Source: Streptomyces abyssalis (GTDB taxonomy: Bacteria; Actinomycetota; Actinomycetes; Streptomycetales; Streptomycetaceae). From it: DNA of 64,000 bases. The notes beneath the pieces are model-generated. The model did no database searches. It saw only the letters and a list, made by a program, of their open reading frames with translations, and was not told where the DNA came from. Of the stretch, positions 1 through 7,475 are shown in pieces. The stretch covers positions 496,001 to 560,000 of the forward strand of contig NZ_LJGT01000037.1 in the NCBI RefSeq assembly GCF_001751365.1, read 5' to 3'. The position numbers and the translations under genes are program-made. The stretch's first letter is position 1. Each line of letters begins with the position of its first letter.

Positions 1-101
1 TGATCGGGGTGATGTTCGCCGCCGCGGCCGCGGGGGCCGCGACCGTCGTCTCACGGCGGCAACGGGTCCTGCGGGAGGAGGAGCGCGCTCAGCCGGGCTG
101 A
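1..101 (+). CDS. C-terminal fragment of a probable membrane protein
   Basis: The reading frame entering from the left edge can be read from base 3 and stops at a TGA at 99-101. It encodes about 32 residues: a short Ala/Gly/Val-rich hydrophobic stretch ([16 protein letters not shown]), then a basic and acidic tail with SRRQR and REEER. That pattern is the usual end of a membrane protein whose last helix is followed by a charged cytoplasmic tail. The stop overlaps the 3' end of the convergent thioredoxin gene by 13 bases. The family cannot be named from so little. Confidence 0.6.
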   Translation, partial: IGVMFAAAAAGAATVVSRRQRVLREEERAQPG

Positions 102-496
102 CCCGGGGCGCCGGGCTGCCCGCCGTCGCCGGGGGCGTCCTCCGGCGTGGCCGCGGACTGGCGTACCTCTTCCATGTCCAGGCCGCGGGCCTGGCCGATC
201 AGGTCCTCGAGCGCGGCCTCCGGCAGCGCACCCGGCTGCGAGAAGACGACGATGCGGTCGCGCACGATCGCCAGCGTGGGGATCGACTGGACCTCGAACG
301 CGGCGGCCAGCTCCTGCTCGGCCTCGGTGTCCACCTTCGCGAAGGTCAGATCGGAGTGGCGCTCGGCGGCCGCCTCGTAGACGGGCGCGAACTGGCGGCA
401 CGGACCGCACCAGTCGGCCCAGAAGTCGATCAGTACGAAGCCGTCGTCGGCGACGACGTCGTCGAAGTTGTCCTTGGTGAGCTCCTTGGTGCTCAT
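89..496 (-). CDS. trxA: Thioredoxin
   Basis: This is a 135-residue thioredoxin, a cytoplasmic thiol-disulfide oxidoreductase that reduces target disulfides and is itself recycled by thioredoxin reductase. The active site WCGPC is at residues 29-33, after a typical FVLIDFWAD strand, and the cis-Pro loop SIPTLAI lies further on. A Pro/Gly/acid-rich tail of about 25 residues extends beyond the fold. I start at the ATG at 494-496 because AGGAG lies 8 bases before it; the upstream in-frame extension lacks any thioredoxin character. No thioredoxin reductase gene is adjacent. Confidence 0.93.
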   Translation of the reverse strand: MSTKELTKDNFDDVVADDGFVLIDFWADWCGPCRQFAPVYEAAAERHSDLTFAKVDTEAEQELAAAFEVQSIPTLAIVRDRIVVFSQPGALPEAALEDLIGQARGLDMEEVRQSAATPEDAPGDGGQPGAPGQPG

Positions 497-662
497 GTGC
501 TCTCCTGCTGTTGAGGACGGTGTGTCGGACCGTGGCGGCCCTCGGTCGGCCCGACGGGTGATGCCGGGAGTCCCGGACCGCGTTCCCACCGTCGCGCTCG
601 GCGTAAACGCCTCTTCCGGGACCGATGTTCCGCAAGCGCTGTCACCAATCGGCGCGCACCTC

Positions 663-690
663 TTGACCGAGGACAGACAGTCGCTATGGT
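663..690 (+). promoter_or_regulatory. Promoter for the AA10 oxygenase gene
   Basis: A TTGACC -35 box (663-668) and a TATGGT -10 box (685-690) are 16 bases apart, a good match to a housekeeping-sigma promoter. The start of transcription would fall near 696-699, leaving a leader of about 195 bases before the ATG at 892. The -10 box lies inside the DasR-like operator. Confidence 0.55.
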
Positions 691-700
691 CTAGACTAAT
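685..700. promoter_or_regulatory. DasR-responsive element (dre)-like operator
   Basis: The core TGGTCTAGACTA (687-698) differs by one base from the palindromic core TGGTCTAGACCA bound by DasR, the GntR-family repressor of chitin and N-acetylglucosamine use in Streptomyces. It overlaps the -10 box of the only promoter seen before the AA10 gene, so a bound repressor would block transcription. The target, a chitin-type copper oxygenase, fits the known DasR regulon. Confidence 0.75.
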
Positions 701-821
701 GGCGAGCGTGAATACCGGGTCCCCCAGCTCGAAGCCGTCAGAACCTCCTACCGCGGCTGGTCCTCGCCGCTGGTGGGGCGTGCCTTCACATCGCCTCCGC
801 GTTCAACGAGGCCGTCCGTAA
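699..821 (+). CDS. Possible 40-residue upstream ORF in the AA10 leader
   Basis: An ATG at 699-701 opens a 40-codon frame ending in TAA at 819-821, starting with MASVNTGSPSSKP and rich in Pro, Ser and Arg. The promoter at 663-690 would start transcription within a few bases of this ATG, so it could be read from a leaderless mRNA, which streptomycetes often use. No ribosome binding site is visible and no family is recognised. It may equally be untranslated leader. Confidence 0.25.
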   Translation: MASVNTGSPSSKPSEPPTAAGPRRWWGVPSHRLRVQRGRP

Positions 822-891
822 GGGTGAGCGGCGCCTGTGCGCCCTCCCCTCCTCGCCGCTTGCCGGCGGCCCGGACCGTGAAGGAGCAGGA

Positions 892-1410
892 ATGAACTTC
901 AAGAGAAAGCTCGCGGCGGGAATCGGGGCGGGGATGGCCCCCGTACTCGTGCTCACACTGCCGGCCTCCCCGGCCAGTGCGCACGGCTACGTCGACTCCC
1001 CGCCCAGCAGGCAGGCGCAGTGTGCCGCCGGCACCGTCGAGTGCGGACCCATCAAGTGGGAGCCGCAGAGCGTCGAGGGGCCCAAGGGCCTCACGAGCTG
1101 CAGCGGCGGCAACGAGCAGTTCGCCGAGCTGGACGACGACAGCAAGGGCTGGACGGTCACCCCGGTCGGCAGCTCGCAGAGCTTCAAGTGGCGCCTGACG
1201 GCGCGTCATTCGACAAGCACCTGGCAGTACTTCGTCGGCGGCTCGAAGATCGCCGAGTTCGACGACGGAGGGGCGCAGCCGGGCGAGACGGTCACGCACC
1301 AGGTCGACTTCGGGGGTGTGAGCGGCAAGCAGAAGGTGCTCGCGGTCTGGAACATCGCCGACACGGCCAACGCCTTCTACGCCTGCATCGATGTGAACAT
1401 CGGCGGCTGA
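892..1410 (+). CDS. Secreted AA10 lytic polysaccharide monooxygenase (chitin-binding type 3)
   Basis: This 172-residue exported protein belongs to auxiliary activity family 10, copper enzymes that oxidatively cleave chitin or cellulose. A signal peptide of 30 residues ends in PASPASA, which leaves His31 (HGYV) as the mature N-terminus. His31 and His106 (LTARHSTSTW) would form the copper histidine brace. Paired cysteines in the mature region support an exported, disulfide-bonded fold. There is no extra carbohydrate-binding module, so it is a single-domain enzyme of normal size. GGAG lies about 8 bases before the ATG. The DasR-like site upstream favours chitin as substrate, but sequence alone does not fix this. 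Confidence 0.92.
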   Translation: MNFKRKLAAGIGAGMAPVLVLTLPASPASAHGYVDSPPSRQAQCAAGTVECGPIKWEPQSVEGPKGLTSCSGGNEQFAELDDDSKGWTVTPVGSSQSFKWRLTARHSTSTWQYFVGGSKIAEFDDGGAQPGETVTHQVDFGGVSGKQKVLAVWNIADTANAFYACIDVNIGG

Positions 1411-1431
1411 CGGCTGACGGCTGACGGCTGA
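1404..1431 (+). repeat. Four tandem CGGCTGA heptamers over the AA10 stop codon
   Basis: The unit CGGCTGA occurs four times without interruption at 1404-1431. The first copy contains the stop codon of the AA10 gene, and the extra copies place further TGA triplets downstream in successive frames. Confidence 0.8.
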
Positions 1432-1462
1432 CGGCCGCCGGCCGGCGGCGGGCTCCGCACGC

Positions 1463-1494
1463 GGTGCCGCCGGAGGTGAGCCTCCGGCGGCACC
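1463..1494 (+). terminator. Terminator after the AA10 gene
   Basis: A perfect 14-base-pair stem (arms 1463-1476 and 1481-1494) closes a TGAG loop. No U-run follows, as is common in high-GC actinobacteria. Confidence 0.75.
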
Positions 1495-1646
1495 GTGCTG
1501 TGCGCGTCCGCCCTCGCGGCGTCCTCCTCGCCCCACTCCGCTCCCGCTCGCGCTCCGTACGTACGGGCCCTGGGTGCGCGCACTCGACGGCCCGCGGTCA
1601 TGCCGCGCGACCATGGAAGGAGACCGTGGGAGACTGTCGGGACTCT

Positions 1647-1666
1647 GTAGTTCAAGGATGAACTAC
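1647..1666. promoter_or_regulatory. Operator-like palindrome before the luciferase-like gene
   Basis: GTAGTTCA and TGAACTAC form perfect 8-base inverted arms around AGGA, 47 bases before the start codon at 1714. The size and TAGTTCA-type arms resemble MarR or TetR family operators. No such regulator is encoded beside it, so it would have to be bound by a regulator encoded elsewhere. Confidence 0.55.
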
Positions 1667-1713
1667 ATGCGCCGACGCGATCTCCTGCCGGAGCGGACGA
1701 GAGGGTGAGAGTG

Positions 1714-2787
1714 GTGCAGTTCGGGATCTTCACCGTCGGGGACGTCACGACCGACCCCACCGACGGGAGCACGCCGAGCGAGCACGAGCGGATCAAGTCG
1801 ATGGTCGCCATCGCGCTCAAGGCCGAGGAGGTGGGGCTCGACGTCTTCGCGACCGGCGAGCACCACAACCCGCCCTTCGTGCCGTCGTCGCCGACGACCA
1901 TGCTCGGCCACATCGCCGCCCGTACCGAGCGCCTCGTCCTGTCCACCTCGACGACGCTGATCACCACCAACGACCCGGTGAAGATCGCCGAGGACTACGC
2001 GATGCTCCAGCATCTGGCCGACGGCCGGGTCGATCTGATGATGGGCCGGGGCAACACCGCACCCGTCTATCCCTGGTTCGGGCAGGACATCCGGCAGGGC
2101 ATCCCTCTCGCCATCGAGAACTACGCGCTGCTGCACGAGCTCTGGCGCAAGGACGTCGTGGACTGGGAGGGCCGCTTCCGTACGCCGCTGCAGGGCTTCA
2201 CCTCGACTCCCCGCCCGCTGGACGGCGTGCCCCCGTTCGTCTGGCACGGCTCGATCCGCAGCCCCGAGATCGCCGAACAGGCCGCGTACCACGGCGACGG
2301 CTTCTTCGCGAACAACATCTTCTGGCCCAAGGAGCACTACATGAAGCTCATCGGGCTCTACCGCGAACGCTTCGCGCACCACGGGCACGGAACCCCGGAG
2401 CAGGCGATCGTCGGTCTCGGCGGACAGGTGTTCATGCGCAGGAACTCCCAGGACGCGGTACGGGAGTTCCGCCCGTACTTCGACAACGCGCCCGTCTACG
2501 GACACGGGCCCACCCTGGAGGAGTTCACCGAGCAGACGCCGCTGACGGTGGGCAGTCCGCAGGAGGTCGTCGACAAGACCCTCACCTTCCGCGAGGCCTT
2601 CGGGGACTACCAGCGGCAGTTGTTCCTGATGGACCACGCGGGTCTGCCGCTGAAGACCGTGCTGGAGCAGCTGGACATGCTCGGCGAGGAGGTGGTGCCC
2701 GCGCTGCGCAAGGAGTTCGCCGCCCGGCGGCCCGCCGGAGTGCCGGACGCTCCCACGCACGCGTCGCTCCTCGCGCAGCGCGGCTGA
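1714..2787 (+). CDS. LLM-class flavin-dependent oxidoreductase
   Basis: This protein of about 357 residues belongs to the bacterial luciferase-like monooxygenase superfamily, TIM-barrel enzymes that use FMN or F420. The family start (V/M)QFGIFTVGDV, the FATGEHH segment, LSTSTTLITTNDP and the LADGRVDLMMGRGN segment are all intact. The conserved DYAMLQHLADGR helix and the C-terminal GSPQEVVDKTL region complete a full-length member. Three GTG codons lie close together at 1705, 1711 and 1714; I choose 1714 because GAGAGG is then 8 bases away and homologues start with MQFGIF. The substrate is unknown. It appears to be a single-gene unit controlled through the palindrome upstream. Confidence 0.85.
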   Translation: MQFGIFTVGDVTTDPTDGSTPSEHERIKSMVAIALKAEEVGLDVFATGEHHNPPFVPSSPTTMLGHIAARTERLVLSTSTTLITTNDPVKIAEDYAMLQHLADGRVDLMMGRGNTAPVYPWFGQDIRQGIPLAIENYALLHELWRKDVVDWEGRFRTPLQGFTSTPRPLDGVPPFVWHGSIRSPEIAEQAAYHGDGFFANNIFWPKEHYMKLIGLYRERFAHHGHGTPEQAIVGLGGQVFMRRNSQDAVREFRPYFDNAPVYGHGPTLEEFTEQTPLTVGSPQEVVDKTLTFREAFGDYQRQLFLMDHAGLPLKTVLEQLDMLGEEVVPALRKEFAARRPAGVPDAPTHASLLAQRG

Positions 2788-2842
2788 GACTGCTTCGCGG
2801 GTTGGTCCGGTCCAATTCTCCGGCAATCCCCGCAAGTGCATT

Positions 2843-2856
2843 GTGACCGGGGTCAC
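2843..2856. promoter_or_regulatory. Operator-like inverted repeat before the ceramidase gene
   Basis: GTGACC and GGTCAC are separated by two bases and lie 54 bases before the TTG start codon. This is close enough to act at the promoter. No partner regulator can be named. Confidence 0.35.
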
Positions 2857-2909
2857 GGGGGTGGCATGCTCACGGCATTACCGGGAAGTAGCCCTACCGA
2901 GGAGCCCCG

Positions 2910-5048
2910 TTGAGCAGTACCCACCCCCACACCCCGCCCTCCGGCGGACATCCGGAGGACATCCCGTCCACCCCCCAGGACCCGCAGAGAAGCAGCCGCC
3001 GTACCGTGCTGCGCGCAGGCGCGGCGCTGACGGGACTCGGCCTGGCCGGGGTCACGCCGAGCGCCCGTGCCGAACAGGCCGCCCAGCCGTCGGCGGCCCC
3101 CGCCGCTTCCGCCGGCGGATACCGCGTGGGCCGGGGCGTCGCCGACGCCACCGGTGAGATAGCCGAGGTCGGCATGATGGGCTACGGCCGCGTCGACCAG
3201 CAGGCCCAGGGTCTCCACAACCGCCTGCGTGCCCGCGCGTTCGTCTTCGCCGGCGAGGAGAGCGAAGAGCGCGTCCTCCTCGTCGTCGTCGACACGGCGA
3301 TGATCTTCGAGAGCGTTCACCAGGCCGTCCTCAAGAGACTCGCGGAGAAGTACGGCGATCTCTACACCCACCGCAACGTCATGCTCACCGCCACCCACAC
3401 CCACTGCGGCCCGGGTGGCTCCTCGCACCACCTGCTCTACAACCTGACCTCGCTGGGCTTCCACGAGAAGACCTTCAAGGCCATGACGGACGGCATCACC
3501 GAGGCGGCCACGCGCGCCCACGACGACCTCGCACCGTCCGAACTCACCCTCACCCACGCGGAGTTGCGCGGCACCAGCGCCAACAGGTCCCGCGAGGCCT
3601 TCGAGCGCAACCCGTCGGACCTGCGCGGCCACTTCCCCGAGGGCATCGACCCGCAGAGCACACTGCTGCGCATCGAACGCGACGGACACGTGGCCGGGGC
3701 GGTCAACTGGTTCGCCGTGCACTGCACGAGCATGTCCGGCGAGAACAAGCTGATCAGCGCCGACAACAAGGGCTACGCCGCCTACCACTGGGAGCGGGAG
3801 GTCGAGGGCGTGGACCATCTCGCGGACGGCAAGCCCGACTTCGTCGCCGCGTTCGCGCAGACCAACGCGGGCGACATGTCCCCGAACCTGGATCTCAAGC
3901 CGCCTACGACTCCCGCCGACTTCGGGAACACCCGCGAGTGCGGCCTGCGCCAGTACGAGGCCGCGGCAGGTCAACTCGACCGGCGCGGCACGAAGCTGAC
4001 GGGCGGTGTGGACTCACGGCTCGTCTACATCGACCTCTCCGGCGTGACCGTCGAGCCCGAACACACCGGTGACGGCAAGCGGCACAAGACCTCGGGGCCC
4101 GCCATCGGCGCGGCGATGGCGGCCGGCAGCCTGGAGGACGGACCGGCGTTCCCCGGCTTCGACGAGGGCGAGAACCCGCTGTGGGACGCGATCTCGGACT
4201 CCGTCATCTACGAGGCGTCACCCGAACTGCGCGAGGCGCAGGCGCCGAAGGGCATCGTCGCGCCCGTCGGCGTGATGAACGCCGTCTACCCCTGGGTCCA
4301 GGAGCAGGTGCCCGTACAGCTGCTGCGCATCGGGCAGTTGTATCTGATCGGAGTGCCCGGCGAGGTGACGGTGTGCGCCGGGCTGCGGCTGCGCCGCACG
4401 GTCGCGGAGGCGGTCGGCGCGGAAGTGCGTGACGTACTCGTCGCCGGCTACGCCAACTCCTACTTCCACTACCTCACCACGCCGGAGGAGTACGACTCCC
4501 AGCAGTACGAGGGCGGCAGCACCCTCTTCGGGCGCTGGCAGCTGCCGGCCGTCGAGCAGACGGCGGCACAGCTCGCACGTGCCATGCGGGACGGCAAGAG
4601 CCTGCCGATCGGGCCGGTCGCCCCCGACATCTCGGACAAGACAATCTCCCTGCAACCGGGGATCGTGCTGGACGCGCCGCCGCTGTCCCACGAGTTCGGA
4701 GACGTGCTCACCGCTCCGCGCGCCAACTACCGGCCGGGGGAGCGGGTGACGGTGGTCTTCGCGGGTGCCCACCCCGGCAACGTGCTGCACCGGGGCGGGA
4801 CCTACCTCCGCGTGGAAGCGCGGAAGGACGGCGAGTGGCGCACCGTCGCGGACGACGGTGACTGGTCGACGGCCTTCCGCTGGGAGCGCTACGGCGTCGC
4901 CGCCTCGAAGGTGACGGTCACCTGGGACATTCCCGGGGGAACGGCCTCCGGTGAGTACCGGATCACCTACGAGGGCGACGCCAAACCGGTCGCGGGCGAC
5001 CCGAAAGCCATCTCGGGAACCTCTTCGGGGTTCACCGTGAGCGGCTGA
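2910..5048 (+). CDS. Tat-exported neutral/alkaline ceramidase
   Basis: This 712-residue protein is a neutral/alkaline non-lysosomal ceramidase, a secreted amidase that splits ceramide into sphingosine and fatty acid. Its N-terminus has a twin-arginine signal (SRRTVLRAGA, Arg30-Arg31) and a likely cleavage site after SARA near residue 54. The zinc-binding motif TATHTHCGPGG and the catalytic-serine segment NAGDMSPN are present. A C-terminal immunoglobulin-like domain (ending about ISGTSSGFTVSG) matches the family's layout and usual length. The TTG start is preferred because GAGGAG lies 5 bases upstream. Streptomycetes lack sphingolipids, so the substrate is probably of host, fungal or soil origin. 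It is a single-gene unit. Confidence 0.92.
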   Translation: MSSTHPHTPPSGGHPEDIPSTPQDPQRSSRRTVLRAGAALTGLGLAGVTPSARAEQAAQPSAAPAASAGGYRVGRGVADATGEIAEVGMMGYGRVDQQAQGLHNRLRARAFVFAGEESEERVLLVVVDTAMIFESVHQAVLKRLAEKYGDLYTHRNVMLTATHTHCGPGGSSHHLLYNLTSLGFHEKTFKAMTDGITEAATRAHDDLAPSELTLTHAELRGTSANRSREAFERNPSDLRGHFPEGIDPQSTLLRIERDGHVAGAVNWFAVHCTSMSGENKLISADNKGYAAYHWEREVEGVDHLADGKPDFVAAFAQTNAGDMSPNLDLKPPTTPADFGNTRECGLRQYEAAAGQLDRRGTKLTGGVDSRLVYIDLSGVTVEPEHTGDGKRHKTSGPAIGAAMAAGSLEDGPAFPGFDEGENPLWDAISDSVIYEASPELREAQAPKGIVAPVGVMNAVYPWVQEQVPVQLLRIGQLYLIGVPGEVTVCAGLRLRRTVAEAVGAEVRDVLVAGYANSYFHYLTTPEEYDSQQYEGGSTLFGRWQLPAVEQTAAQLARAMRDGKSLPIGPVAPDISDKTISLQPGIVLDAPPLSHEFGDVLTAPRANYRPGERVTVVFAGAHPGNVLHRGGTYLRVEARKDGEWRTVADDGDWSTAFRWERYGVAASKVTVTWDIPGGTASGEYRITYEGDAKPVAGDPKAISGTSSGFTVSG

Positions 5049-5079
5049 CGGATCGCCCGTCGGGGCGGCCGGTCAGTGC

Positions 5080-6402
5080 TTACTGGAACGAGCCCACTTC
5101 CTGCTCCTGGCCCTGTTCCTGTTCCTGCCCGGCCTCCCCGCCGCCGGCGCCGATCTCCGCGCCGGTCGCCTCGAGCGCGGCCGTGACCGGCTGGAAGAAG
5201 GTCTCGCCGCCCTGCGTGCAGTCGCCGCTGCCGCCGGAGGTCAGGCCCACGGCCTGGTCCTCGGAGAACATCGCGCCGCCGCTGTCGCCGGGTTCGGCGC
5301 AGACGTTCGTCTGGATCATTCCGTTGACGACGTCGCCGTTGCCGTAGTCGACGGTGGCGTCCAGTGCGGTGACCTCGCCGTCCGTGACGCCGGTCGTGCT
5401 GCCGCTGCGCTGCACCTGCATGCCCACGGCGGCCTCGGCGGCTCCGGTGATCTCCTGCGTGCCGCCCTGGCCCTCGCCCAGCGGATCGAGGTTCACCGCG
5501 CTGGGTGCCTCGGCCTGCGCGTCGTCGAGAGTGGCGATCGAGAAGTCGGTCTCCGGGAACTGCGAGTCCGTGAGCGTGCCGAGCGCCTCGGCGCCGGCCT
5601 GGTCGGAGGTGAAGGCCGTGCCCGCTTCGCCGCAGTGGCCCGCGGTCAGGAAGCCGGGAGCGCCGTCGACCGTGACGTTGAAGCCGAGGGAACAACGGCT
5701 GTCCCCGGCGAAGATGGCGTCGCCGCCGAGTACGCCTTCGGCGGCGGCCTGGCCGCCCTCACCGGCGCCCGCGCCGTCGTCACCCGCGCCGTTGCCGGCG
5801 CCCTCGTCGCCCTGGCCCGCGCCCTGGCCGGCGCCGTTTCCGGCCCCGTTGCCCTCCTCCTCGGCACCGGCGCCGCCGTTGCCGTGGAACTTCTGGAACT
5901 TACCGGCGGTCCGCTTCACCGACATCATGCCGTCCATGCCGGCGGCGGTCTTGTTCAGCGACGCCCACTCCGCGCTGTCGACCGTGCTGTCGGCCAGTAC
6001 GGAGACCTTGTTCGTACGCGGGTCGACCGACCAGGCCGAGCCCGCCACCGAGGCGCCGTTCGCCAGGGTGTCGCTGACCTTCTTCAGCTCCGCCTTGGAG
6101 TTCTGGACGAGTCTGGCCTCGGCACCGCTCTCCTCGACGCGCTGAGCGGTCTCCTCGTCGGTGACGTTCATGACCAGCTTCTTGGCCTTGCTGTCGATGA
6201 ACCAGCCCGCCGTGCTCGACTCGTTCGCGTCGGCCAGCTTGGTGCCCATCGCGGCTGCCGCCTTGGCGCTCATCGTCCGCGGACCGGTCTCGTCCTGTCC
6301 AGCGTTCGCGTACGGCAGCGTCACGGCGGCCAGTGCCAGCGCAGCCGTGCCTGCGCCGGCTATCACATACGCCCGCTTGCTGTCCTTGCGTCGATGGCTC
6401 AA
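5080..6402 (-). CDS. Secreted S1-family serine protease with propeptide
   Basis: This 440-residue preproprotease resembles streptogrisins and alpha-lytic protease, which are folded by their own propeptide and then released by cleavage. A signal peptide spans about residues 1-34, and a propeptide of streptogrisin type spans about 40-170. The triad is His256 (TAGHCGEAG), Asp286 (TDFSIA) and Ser374 (PGDSGGA), with Cys237/Cys257 and Cys368/Cys395 as likely disulfides. Two features are unusual: a Gly/Ala/Asn/Glu-rich spacer at about 174-221 between propeptide and catalytic domain, and a Gln/Glu-rich tail after about residue 425. The TTG start at 6400-6402 is supported by GGGAGG 8 bases upstream. 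Confidence 0.9.
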   Translation of the reverse strand: MSHRRKDSKRAYVIAGAGTAALALAAVTLPYANAGQDETGPRTMSAKAAAAMGTKLADANESSTAGWFIDSKAKKLVMNVTDEETAQRVEESGAEARLVQNSKAELKKVSDTLANGASVAGSAWSVDPRTNKVSVLADSTVDSAEWASLNKTAAGMDGMMSVKRTAGKFQKFHGNGGAGAEEEGNGAGNGAGQGAGQGDEGAGNGAGDDGAGAGEGGQAAAEGVLGGDAIFAGDSRCSLGFNVTVDGAPGFLTAGHCGEAGTAFTSDQAGAEALGTLTDSQFPETDFSIATLDDAQAEAPSAVNLDPLGEGQGGTQEITGAAEAAVGMQVQRSGSTTGVTDGEVTALDATVDYGNGDVVNGMIQTNVCAEPGDSGGAMFSEDQAVGLTSGGSGDCTQGGETFFQPVTAALEATGAEIGAGGGEAGQEQEQGQEQEVGSFQ

Positions 6403-6763
6403 CTCACTGACCTCCCTGGGTGGTGGACCGGCGCCTCATTGCCGGTTCGGCGCAGTGGCACGCCATGGTTTCTCCACAGGTACTCCGTCCCGCCGTTTCG
6501 TAGTTGAGACCACTCAATGTCCGTGAGTTTCCCCCGCCGATGCGGCTGAGGCGGTAGGGTCAGCGGGTTCCAGCGGGAACGGGCGGGCAGCCACCGGACC
6601 GCACGGGGGAGTGCATTCGCATCACACGCCACCACGCCTGAACTGCCCCTTTTGCAGTGCCTCTTGGTCATTCGGGGGGCGGGCGCGACCAGTGATGTAC
6701 CGGGGAGTACCGTGCTGTCCTCGCACGCGCTCTTCACCACTTCTTCATCCTCAGAGGGAGACC
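6403..6763. other. Divergent intergenic region, protease / LAETG protein
   Basis: This 361-base gap holds the promoters of two divergent export genes. The only clear structure is the short inverted repeat TTGAG-ACCA-CTCAA at 6504-6517, about 100 bases from the protease start. I see no gene in it. Confidence 0.45.
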
Positions 6764-7357
6764 ATGACAGCTATACGCCAGAGATGGCAGCGTTCCGCCG
6801 CCGTCGCCACGGGTGCCGCCGCTCTCGTCGGCACAGGGATGTTCGTCGCTTCTCCCGCCTCGGCGCACGTGCCGGGCTGGAAGGTGGACTGCTACTCGAC
6901 GAGCATCCACCTGGAGAACTACAGCGAAAAAGGCAACACCATCAAGATCACCGCGGGTGGCAAGACCCTGGTGGACGAGCAGTTCGGCCGGACCTTCGAC
7001 AAGAAGGTGGACCTGCCCGAGCACACCTCCCCGCTGGAGGTGCGCCTGCAGATCGACGCCTCTGACGACAACAAGTTCGACGTCAACGAGAGCAAGATGT
7101 CGCCCGTCTGCGAGGAGTCCCCCTCGCCCACGCCCACCGAGTCCTCGCCCGCTCCCTCGCCCAGCGAGTCCAGCAGCGAAGCCCCGGCGCCGTCCGAGGA
7201 GCCCAGCACCGCGCCGAACGGCGGAGGCGACGACCTCGCCGAGACCGGTGCCTCCAGCGCCACCCCGATGATCGCCGGTGCCGCCGGTGTCGTCCTCGTC
7301 GCCGGTGCCGGCCTCGTAGTGGCCGCCCGCAAGCGCCGTTCGGCCGCGCAGGACTGA
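6764..7357 (+). CDS. LAETG-anchored cell-surface protein
   Basis: This 197-residue exported protein is a sortase substrate. It has an N-terminal signal peptide ending in SPASA before HVPGWKVDCYS, and a compact beta-rich domain of about 90 residues. A Pro/Ser/Glu/Ala-rich wall-spanning linker follows. The sorting signal is LAETG at 158-162, then a hydrophobic helix and the basic tail ARKRRSAAQD. LAETG rather than LPXTG is typical of class E sortase substrates in high-GC actinobacteria. The start at 6764 is chosen because the signal peptide begins there and AGAGGGAG precedes it. The function of the N-terminal domain is not recognised, and no sortase gene lies nearby. Confidence 0.85.
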   Translation: MTAIRQRWQRSAAVATGAAALVGTGMFVASPASAHVPGWKVDCYSTSIHLENYSEKGNTIKITAGGKTLVDEQFGRTFDKKVDLPEHTSPLEVRLQIDASDDNKFDVNESKMSPVCEESPSPTPTESSPAPSPSESSSEAPAPSEEPSTAPNGGGDDLAETGASSATPMIAGAAGVVLVAGAGLVVAARKRRSAAQD

Positions 7358-7410
7358 GCCCGCACCGCGCAGAACCCGGGGCGCTCCGCGCTCCCATGAG
7401 CACAGCCCGC

Positions 7411-7447
7411 GAGGGCCCGGCAGCCGAACCGTGGCTGCCGGGCCCTC
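7411..7447. terminator. Bidirectional terminator between convergent genes
   Basis: A perfect 15-base-pair stem (7411-7425 with 7433-7447) closes a 7-base loop between the LAETG gene and the convergent transporter gene. It can serve both strands. Confidence 0.8.
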
Positions 7448-7475
7448 GTCGTATGCGCAGGTGTCGTGGGTGAGT

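Larger units (their letters stand above)
497..891. other. Divergent intergenic region, thioredoxin / copper oxygenase
   Basis: This 395-base gap separates the divergent thioredoxin and AA10 genes. It holds the DasR-like site at 685-700, a matching promoter (TTGACC at 663-668, 16-base spacer, TATGGT at 685-690) and a 40-codon ORF at 699-821. I see no gene with a recognisable product. Confidence 0.6.
1411..1713. other. Intergenic region between AA10 and luciferase-like genes
   Basis: About 300 bases without a credible gene. It contains the end of the heptamer repeat, a strong terminator hairpin (1463-1494) and the operator-like palindrome at 1647-1666 before the next gene. Confidence 0.6.

Noticed and set aside
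2810..2823. GTCCAATTCTCCGG as a fourth copy of the two-part regulatory motif
   Set aside because: Only the first seven bases match, and there is no GAGACGTG-like half 12 bases on. It is probably a chance match.
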